Assembly: GCF_052857255.1 (NCBI RefSeq)
Contig: NC_135505.1
Coordinates: 65,770,149 to 65,834,148, forward strand
Direction of reading: 5' to 3'
DNA length: 64,000 nt
From: Amblyomma americanum
Taxonomy: Eukaryota > Arthropoda > Arachnida > Ixodida > Ixodidae
This document shows positions 56,037 through 64,000 of this stretch, one piece after another (position 1 is the stretch's first letter; every line of letters begins with the position of its first letter). A program made the position numbers and the translations under genes. Under the pieces are notes generated by a model. The model made no database searches. It had not been told where the DNA came from and saw nothing but the letters and a program-made list of their open reading frames with translations.

Positions 56037-58969
56037 TATAAACGGAGTAAGCTTTCCTCAAGTCTTTTCTGTTTAGTGTGTAGTAAAAGTTTCACTTGGA
56101 CCTTCCGCAGCAAAAAGGACAACAAAGCCGTTTCAACAGTAATAGCCTTTTGCGAACACAGGACTAAACGACAAGAAGTTTCAACGGGATATAGAGAGGT
56201 CTTTACTTACAGCAACTATCAAGACACGTGAAAAATAATGCAATATGCCACAAATCGTAAAACATTTTTTATTCGTTTAGCAACGGTGGTGAAGTAGGCT
56301 GGTGCAGTTTATATGCTGCTGCCGCTTGCAGTGAGTGGCCATCGAAAAACCAACATCACTTTTGCCAGGCAAGAATGTTCACTTGTGTTCGTTATCAGTA
56401 CGCTGTGCAACGGATCCAAAACCACAGGAATATTGCTCATTTTTAGAAAAAAAAAACACTTGGAATTTTTTAGAAGGACCGCTTTAAAATTAATGTAGTA
56501 GGCTGCTCAGGGACACGTGCTGAGAAGTCGGGGTACTAGAAAAATAAAGTAAATGAAAGTTTGAGATTACATCAAGCAGGAATGGTGTAGTACTGGCTAA
56601 TGACCTTTGACATCTGATATGCTATATATATATATATATATATATATCTCATATGACATCTCATTTTGAACTCTTACCAGCCAGAGGCTCCCTGAACTTT
56701 ACCCGCACAGGAAATTAACCTTAAGAAACTAAACTAGAGCAGGACAGTGAAAATGTGAGCGTTACAGCAGGAATTATTCCTAACTAGGTTTGTTGCCCTT
56801 TCCTAATGAATGAAAACACTGGAAAATTTAGCGTGCGGACTTTCATACATTTCCGCCATATCATATATACTAGAGCACTCGCCTAACCTCTAGACACTTA
56901 CTGTAGAAGAAAAAAATCAAGCTATGCTATCAACAGCTCTGGTCACTGTTCTATTAGTGTATGTTACGCGCGAAAGACCCATTTCTTCACATATGATGCA
57001 CAATCCCACAGCTGTAATGTTACGGCATATGCCCATTTACTGGCTCAAAACAAGCTTGCATTATTGATTTCGAAGCTTTTAGCCAAGATTGAAAACGCTT
57101 CATTTGAACTATCACATCAAAAGAGCTAATTAATTTTTTTCGGCAAGCAGTTTCTTACAAAAGCTTTTCAACACTTTCTTTTGATAACGTTATTTATTAC
57201 CTCCGGGAATAAAGGGAGTTGGGAAAGTAGAAGGAAGAAAAAAATTTTACCACCTGAGGAAAGTCTATGCTTGTTTTGCGTTTTCGCAGTTAAACTATTC
57301 GGCCCGCTCATCCTTAGTATTCTGTCCAATGCATAACGTTTTTAGCTAAGCCTTTTTGAACTTCTCCAATGCATTCATTCAGAGAATTCGATATCCTTCA
57401 TTTACACAGAAATCTCCTAACTGGTAAGAGAATCACAATATTAAATTTTAAGCGAATTAGTAGTCCCTCTGGTTAGCAGATATGTTATATCCACCGCTCC
57501 GGTGTGGTGTTAGCATGAGATGCGACTCTAGGACAAGCCTGAAATTTCATTGAACTGCTATGGCTCCCAGAAAGTAGTGTAGGTTTTATTTATGCCCGTA
57601 TGGCAGAACCAAGGTGGATGAGGACACAACACTTACCCATGGTCGCAAGAGATGCCAGCGTGGTAATCTACGCGGCAAGCTACTCAAATGAAGGAGAAAA
57701 AGATGAAGCAAACAACATGCACGTAGAACTCTCACGCACACAGATTACTCAGGGCTTTAACATTGTTCGCCGAGGAACACGGGTTTTTAAGCTTTTAGCG
57801 AGGAATTCGCCGTAGTAAGTAACGACCAAGACGTCTCAGATTCGATACCATCCACGTTCGCCTGGGTTATAATCAGAATACAGGTACCTACCCTATTACA
57901 AGAACCCCGCCTTCCAGCGTCCTCTAACTTAAACCCACAGCGCTTTTCGTGCTGGTTTTGGCTGAGGACATGGGCGGTCCGCAAAATTCACAGGAGCTGG
58001 GATGGTAAGACGCGCTTTGCGCTGGTAGGATAGTGAAGACGCTAGAATATGCTCTTCCACACTGGATATGTCACTGGTATATCTCTCATGGCACCGGAAC
58101 CAGAGCTATGCGCGTTAGGACCGCGCTGGTCTCAGTATTATTTGGAAACATGGAAACAGCAGAGAGTCCATGAACTGTTAGCTGAGGTATCCGGCAAGGG
58201 CAAGTGGAAAATATGCCAGTAAGCGCTGTTTTCCTGAGTCTCATTTCACTACTGAATAGAAAAATGAAGGGAATTTCTTTTTATTTTGAACATTAGGTTG
58301 AGTGAATCAATCGTTTTTTACGCAGCGTGATCAACGGAGCGCTCACCCTCATATCACCCATTGGCGAACAACTTTCAACAGAAAATTGAATCGAAAAATG
58401 TAGGATATCGCCAAAAACGTGAAACGTATATGCTTGAAGATACTAAAATACAGTGGTTACTGCTTAAAAACACTCAGCTAGCTTCTTTACAGGCTAGAAA
58501 CGATCCCTATGAAGTGGCTAGCATACGTCAGCTATCTTTCCGCACCTGTCAAGTGGCATCCGCAATGCTGAAAACTGAAACAAGACATAGAACAGCCAGT
58601 GAAGCGATGAATCAGTGTGTAAAACGAAAATGAGCGCACAGCGCCTGTGTCCACTATTTGATGCGTGTTTTTTTTTTTACTTTTGCTCTATTTCTTCAAC
58701 TAAGTCTGAACTGCCGAGCCGTCGTCCGCTCAACGCTTGCTGGTGTGTTAACGCTTAAACATTTCACACATAGCAGGCAACGCTGTGGAGGCTACCGAAG
58801 TATAGTGCGTCCACGAAACTATATTACACCGCCACGTATCATTATTCTTTGTGAAACTACGGTGGGCATTTGAACGAAAACATATAGCTATACAAAACAA
58901 CATGGCAGCTGTGAAAATCACGTAGAAGCTATGAGGCGCTCGGTGTCCGTTTCACAAAGCTTGTCAATG
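56037..58969. other. Intergenic anonymous stretch with (TA)n
   Basis: A (TA)12 microsatellite lies at about 56624-56647. The plus-strand frame at 58361-58633 (90 codons, Q/K/R-rich) lies upstream of a LINE 3' end and might be part of it, but no motif confirms this. Nothing else is recognised. Confidence 0.4.
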
Positions 58970-59885
58970 CACTGAGCATGGAAGAAGGTACAGACTACTG
59001 GCTACTGGTAAAGGCTATTCGCGACTTTTGTTTGGAGCTCTCAATAGAAGCCTACTCGTTGAAAAAATTTGATTCTTTCTGTCGAGTCTGGAGGAGTTGG
59101 CATTCTGCACTTGTTTATCTACAAGCTTATGTCATGGTTTTCTTTGGTCAAGGCGGCAAGCCACCTCTTTCTGCAATTGGTGCTGAGAAGGCGCTGAGTT
59201 GTGGTCTGTCTTATCAGTTTACTTCGATTGGTCATGGCAGTGAGGGAGCTTTGTGGGGCTTCCTGAAGGAAGTTGCTGATACCTTTGATTTCCTGAATGT
59301 TCGCTTCTCGTTGCAATATTTGTTCGACCGGTCAAAAACCAAGATGGCAAAAGTACAAATAGACTAATAATTTCCTGTGCCCGTGTAACGGCAGCCTTAC
59401 CTTGGTTTTGTGACATCTAGTGCAATGAAGCGTGCTCAGTGAATGTATCACCTGCAAAAACCTCCGTTTTTTAAAAGCCCAATTCTACTCTCTTCGTCAA
59501 GGCCTGGCTTCGCGTCAAAGGGGCTTGTGTACCTTGGACGGTGAACTGTCGCCTGTGCGGCCAACCAGAGACGATCGATCATTGCTTTGTGTGGTGTCAT
59601 GATTCAATGTTTTTTCTGTGACTAAGCTCAGCAGACGATCAAAAAGGGCATTACGATATCGCCTTACACTACAAGGTCCCACCGGGTTCCCGTACAATCT
59701 TTTAATTCTGATCGGACATTTTAGCCTGTGTAAGAGCCACATAATGGATCGACACGTAAAACCACCTCATTCACTTAGGTCTATGTTCAGTGAACAGTGG
59801 CCCTTGGAGCGGGGACTTTATGCTGCGCAGGACCGGCAGCCTCAATGGTTGCCGGTTCTCGACAGATATGTACGTCTTCCGTAAT
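58970..59885 (+). pseudogene. LINE 3' region (RT C-terminus and zinc-binding domain), decayed
   Basis: The plus frame at 58978-59367 carries D-Y-W-L-L-V-K-A-I-R-D-F-C, then G-H-G-S-E-G-A-L-W-G-F and D-T-F-D-F-L-N-V-R-F-S. I recognise these from C-terminal regions of tick LINE polyproteins. After a gap, 59510-59620 encodes V-P-W-T-V-N-C-R-L-C-G-Q-P-E-T-I-D-H-C-F-V-W-C, the Cys/His pattern of the reverse-transcriptase zinc-binding (zf-RVT) domain. After a further frameshift, the end is at a stop near 59884. The upstream RT and endonuclease parts are missing. Confidence 0.65.
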
Positions 59886-59889
59886 ATTG

Positions 59890-62800
59890 ATGTGCGCGTG
59901 TACTGCGGTGTACGAAGAAATGTTAATGTGTGTCTGCATTTCGGAATAGGTTGTGTGTACGTAAAACACTCGGTGGCTCAGCGGGTATGATTTCCATGCA
60001 GTAAGCAGCGCAAAACGACGCCTGCCGTCTCCCCAAGCACACATTTCGGCCAGTTGGCACACTATTTGAAATAAAATTACGAAGACAGTGACTACAAACC
60101 GGACTGGTTCCTGTGATTGGTGTCTTGTCCTTTCTTTCCACTGTGTTACTTAATTTCCGTTAAAACGTGTGTTTCAGCTGTGTGATGTGTTTCCATTTAA
60201 CTTGCTCGGCTACTGATTGATTACTCTGCAAATAATCATACAGCACTTCCCTACATATAAACGCGTGTAATAAATTCCATGCTGGAAAAAAAGCGGCGAT
60301 ACTCTAGTGGCCTCGCGCAGAAGCCTTTGAAGCTGATCAGTTTGCGCCTCCCCGGGTTTCACTCCCCGTCATGGATAGGTATGTGATTTTTTTTTTATGC
60401 TGCTGAGGTACACGAGCATGCATTAGACGATTGTGCTAAGATGTGCGCCTCCGGGTTAATCTTGTCGCACTAATAAGTCCGCACATTTTGCGCCTGAGCT
60501 CTGTGTGTAGCAACAGTCTCGTGCGCGTTTCAAGAGCACGGCCAAAGTTCCAGCGCTGTGAAAATTGTCGTCGTAATAGATCAGTGGTAAATGCGGAGAA
60601 ACGTTGAGTAGCTTTAGCACTCTTTCAGCGGTAATCGTATAGCGGCGACCGCAACTTCACTTGATGGCTTGAGGTTGCAGCGCTGAAGTATTCAGTCAGG
60701 CTGTACATAGAAAGCTTGCGCTAGTGGTCGCTGCGGTGCTGTGGACAGTGTGTCGGGCAGGTAGTCGGAAGGAACTTAACCTGAATTTTGCAGTTTTTTT
60801 TTTACTTTTTGAAGGGTTGCTTTGTTCTACGCCAGAAATGTTGTAGTTTGTAATTTTTTTTGTCTAGGCTTCTTTTTTGTAACTCCGCCAACAAGTGCCC
60901 CGCCCCGGCATGTATCACAGTATGTCGCGACCCAGACTACAGCGCCATAAAATCGGGGCTGACGTTGGGACGCTGGACCCTAGCGGCACTGGGCTTAGCA
61001 ATAAAGTAATTCCGATTTAATCCTTTTGTACGGTGATTTAACGCGGCTGCAGCTTCACGCAAAGTGCTCAAGGTTGTTTTCGCTAGCCACATGCTGAAAA
61101 TAGTTGATGCCGAGGTGTTTGTCATTGTGTAATTACTGCCAATTCCAGAATTTACCTTCAACTCATCCATAAATGTTTTATGCATGTCGTGTTCATTTAC
61201 ATGGCTGTTAAAAAATGCACAAAATGTTGAAAACAATGACCTCGTTAGATTACCTTGTGACTATCTCGCATGTTTTTGATTTTTTACAGAGAGGATGAGC
61301 GCAGAAACGAAGGCATAATAACGAAAGACGGGATGAGTTCTACTAGCCCTGTGTTTCCACGCTAAGCTTCCCCGTATAATTCAAGCACCTATTGTCACAA
61401 AGCTTCACTTTACCCTTACCCAAATTCTTCTCTCAAACTTCTTCGCTCCAGGTAGTGTTTGTGCCTCGGATTCACTGTTGCCTTCTCCTGTTTTCTTCCG
61501 TTCATACTCTCGACAGGTACAGATTTTTGCCTCATCAGTGCAACGACACGCTGCACTCTTTGTCATATCCGTCACACGAACCAAAAAACGGCGTCTTCTC
61601 TGACGGTAGGGTCCGTACACGGGAAGACTGCGCAAATCGCGAGTATCATCACCCTGCCCCATCAACCATATACACAATGATCTCGCTTCTAGTATATCAA
61701 TATATTTAGAGCATTTAATGCGGCACGAAAGCAAAGGAGTTTGTCGTATTTGACCTCGGCATGGTAAGGACAGACGCAGAAAATAAGCAAAATTGGCGGA
61801 GGCATGGGAGACGACGAGTTATAACTCTTCTATCTGGCATCACCTCGTCACTAATTTTTGTGTGAGAGGAACTCTTAGTGTGGTTGGAAACTGATAACTA
61901 CATATGCGGTGAACTGTAACGTGACGATATCCAGACGCTCCAGTTTTTCTAGTTTGGCACTGAGCGGCCTCTCTTTAACCATTCCTGTAAAACAAGAGAG
62001 TGAAACAAAGGATTAATTAGAATGACTGGAGCATAGAACGGGGACCATGAAATAGAAAAACACAAGACGAGCGTTGATGTTCTTTCTAATAGCTTGTCGC
62101 AGTTCTTAGCGCTAGTTTTTTATTTAGTGATTAACCACACACTAGGGCAACTTTCTCCCTTTAAACAAAGGAATCGCTCTTCTGTTCACGTGAATAGAAT
62201 ATATTTAGTGAGCCAGGCAATCAGAACTTCTTTCTGCAGTTGCAATGCTCTACAAACACACGCTTTAAAATGCCCATTAGTCTGGACATTCTATTCATCG
62301 GTAACCCTCTGGCAAAATGGACCCGAGCAGAAGGCGGCCGTCAAAAAAAAAAATGGAATCGGAAGGTGGGCGCTCTAGCGCCCCTACTGTACAAATCCGC
62401 TGCTATTGTTTTTTTATTCCACGTTACGGTTCAGTCATGCGAGTTTTCAATGGCCCCAGACATTCCTCCTACACAGACAGTGTGTATTTTTAGCAGCCGA
62501 GCATTCACATAAAAAATATTAAAGGGCGTACTGACATTCAGAATGAAATTGATTCAGAAAATTGCGCATAAATCAAGTGTATACTTGTTTTACTATATAA
62601 ATGTCCATCCCGATCTTTTCTTTATACTTGGAATTTCATATATGTATTGTGAAATTCACTTCGCAATCTCCCTCAAATCCGCTTTGACGGCGGAAGCACG
62701 GCTATGTTTGCGCATGCCTACTGCTCAATAATAGAAAATACTTTTAGGTACAAAACACTTACACTCCGTACTTTCGGCCTTAATGTCAAATTCTTCGCAC

Positions 62801-64000
62801 TGTATTATAAAAAACTCTCTAATATGCTCTTTGCGTTTCTGGTAGAAGCACTTGATTATATCTAGCGGCTAAGATTCCTCATTTTATAATATCTGAGGCA
62901 GGAATTAATGTATCCAAGAATCCTCTAAATCAGGGCTGACAATAATTACCTACTGTTGTACATTCATGATGGCCTCACTCTGGACCTAAAAAGAAGTGCC
63001 ATTATGAAAGCGGTCTTCGTGGTCACCTCAACGACAGGTGCAGGTTCTGGAACATCGGTTGTAAGTTATACGATCTTACTTCAATGTCACTTGTCTCCAT
63101 CAAGCTAATATACCAACATGCGTTAGCACAAGGACGAATTTTGGGTATTTTATCACGCCGGTGTATAGAAGTTTGCATTGTTATCAGGATATATGTTTGT
63201 GAAATATTCCTTAGTGGAATATTTGAATCAGCCGCAGATTGCAACATGACTGACAGTACTGCACGAAGTAATTCAGTTTCTTAGGCCAAATATAAAGCCT
63301 TCATGGTGACAACACTAAAGAATGTCCTCCATACGTTTTTTTGTAAATATTTTCCTGCTCCTGTCGAAGAAGAGGTGAAAAGAAACTCATTTAGCTGCAA
63401 AATAACATTGGTGGGGAAGGCAGAGCATAAATTGGATGTTAGTCTTCAGATCGCACTGCTCTATTGACTGGTCCTACACAGATTTTAAACATGCGTTCAG
63501 CAACTTCAGACTATTTCCAATCGTCGTAACACGTATTCTCCTAATATTCAAAGAAATAAACAAATTTACTGAAAAATAACGGGTATGTATTCATGGGCCA
63601 TGAACTAATGCGAGTTTATGTTAACCATCTACATTTCGCTTTAACCTCGGGGATTCGAAATTTTTCTGCAACGCACCACTTGCTAGTCAGATGAGTATTT
63701 TTTCCAAGTGACACATATATATTTCTCTCTTCTTGGCATCTTTAATTTTATCACGCACGCCATCGTGAAATTGGTAGTCAAATAGTATCTGTATTAAGAA
63801 GGTTTTATTCAAACCTTCCCGTGCCTCGAAGCTGATCTCAGCACCACCAAAAAGTTTCAGCCGACAGCCTTCGAAAACTGACGGAGAAATTTTAGAGCAT
63901 TGTTTAATGAGAGCGTACGACCTAGAACTTCTGTTGCTTATATATCGCACAACAGAATTTCTGATGGATTTCAGTGCACACTGCTTTCAGGTAATACTGC
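59890..64000. other. Distal intergenic stretch
   Basis: No supportable gene. A weak tRNA-like layout at 60299-60365 (TACTCTAGTGGCCTCGCGCA, then GGGTTTCACTCCCC as a possible B box) could be an old SINE head. GGTGGCTCAGCGGGTATGA at 59972-59990 has a similar A-box-like start. Other frames are short and featureless. Confidence 0.35.

Noticed and set aside
60299..60365. Candidate tRNA gene
   Set aside because: It has B-box-like and A-box-like words, but no cloverleaf could be drawn. At most it is an old SINE head.

Overview
This is a eukaryotic window with introns, microsatellites and many decayed retroelements. The repeats look like those of a hard tick (Ixodidae, probably metastriate). They include a tRNA-derived SINE of the type described in ixodid ticks, RTE-like, CR1/L2-like and other LINE remnants, and Penelope-like elements (PLEs) with GIY-YIG endonuclease domains. 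The taxon is inferred from remembered repeat sequences, not from a search. I see no bacterial-style operon, CRISPR array, rRNA or convincing tRNA gene.

One host gene can be assembled confidently. It is a secreted or lysosomal acid lipase (gastric/lysosomal acid lipase family, alpha/beta hydrolase) on the plus strand, with nine coding exons from 2699 to 44928. The exon phases agree at every junction, and the deduced protein is 414 residues. Catalytic Ser182, Asp354 and His386 can be assigned. Two usually conserved surroundings are altered: the nucleophile elbow reads G-M-S-Q-G instead of G-H-S-Q-G, and the oxyanion-hole motif reads S-G-L-L instead of H-G-L-L. Introns 1 (about 16 kb) and 4 (about 17.3 kb) are swollen by repeats.

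The most striking structure lies in intron 4. Two nearly identical copies of a PLE stand head-to-head (22888-25926 on minus, 25927-29174 on plus). A 266-bp spacer belongs only to the plus copy. The plus copy has an uninterrupted reverse transcriptase plus GIY-YIG frame of about 796 codons. The minus copy is broken by a 22-bp tandem duplication. Both arms end in a hammerhead-ribozyme-like hairpin followed by a (TA)n tract. The whole palindrome is flanked by a 200-bp direct repeat (22667-22866 and 29215-29414, four mismatches), which looks like an extraordinarily long target-site duplication. A second, decayed PLE of another lineage at 46529-47790 is also arranged head-to-head.

Other content by region: 1-2698 is upstream sequence with an RTE fragment. 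Intron 1 holds an RTE fragment, a 150-bp retroposon with a perfect 15-bp target duplication, and a CR1/L2-like LINE 3' end. Intron 2 holds a GC-rich 102-bp repeat. Besides the PLE pair, intron 4 holds a LINE ORF1 relic and a possible minus-strand nested gene with a protease-like first exon. Introns 5 and 6 hold a 103-bp tandem repeat and SINE copies. Downstream of the lipase (45-64 kb) are the second PLE, a SINE with target duplication, a probable solo LTR with TGTGA/TCACA ends and a 4-bp target duplication, and a LINE 3' end with a zinc-binding domain. The rest is anonymous AT-rich sequence.
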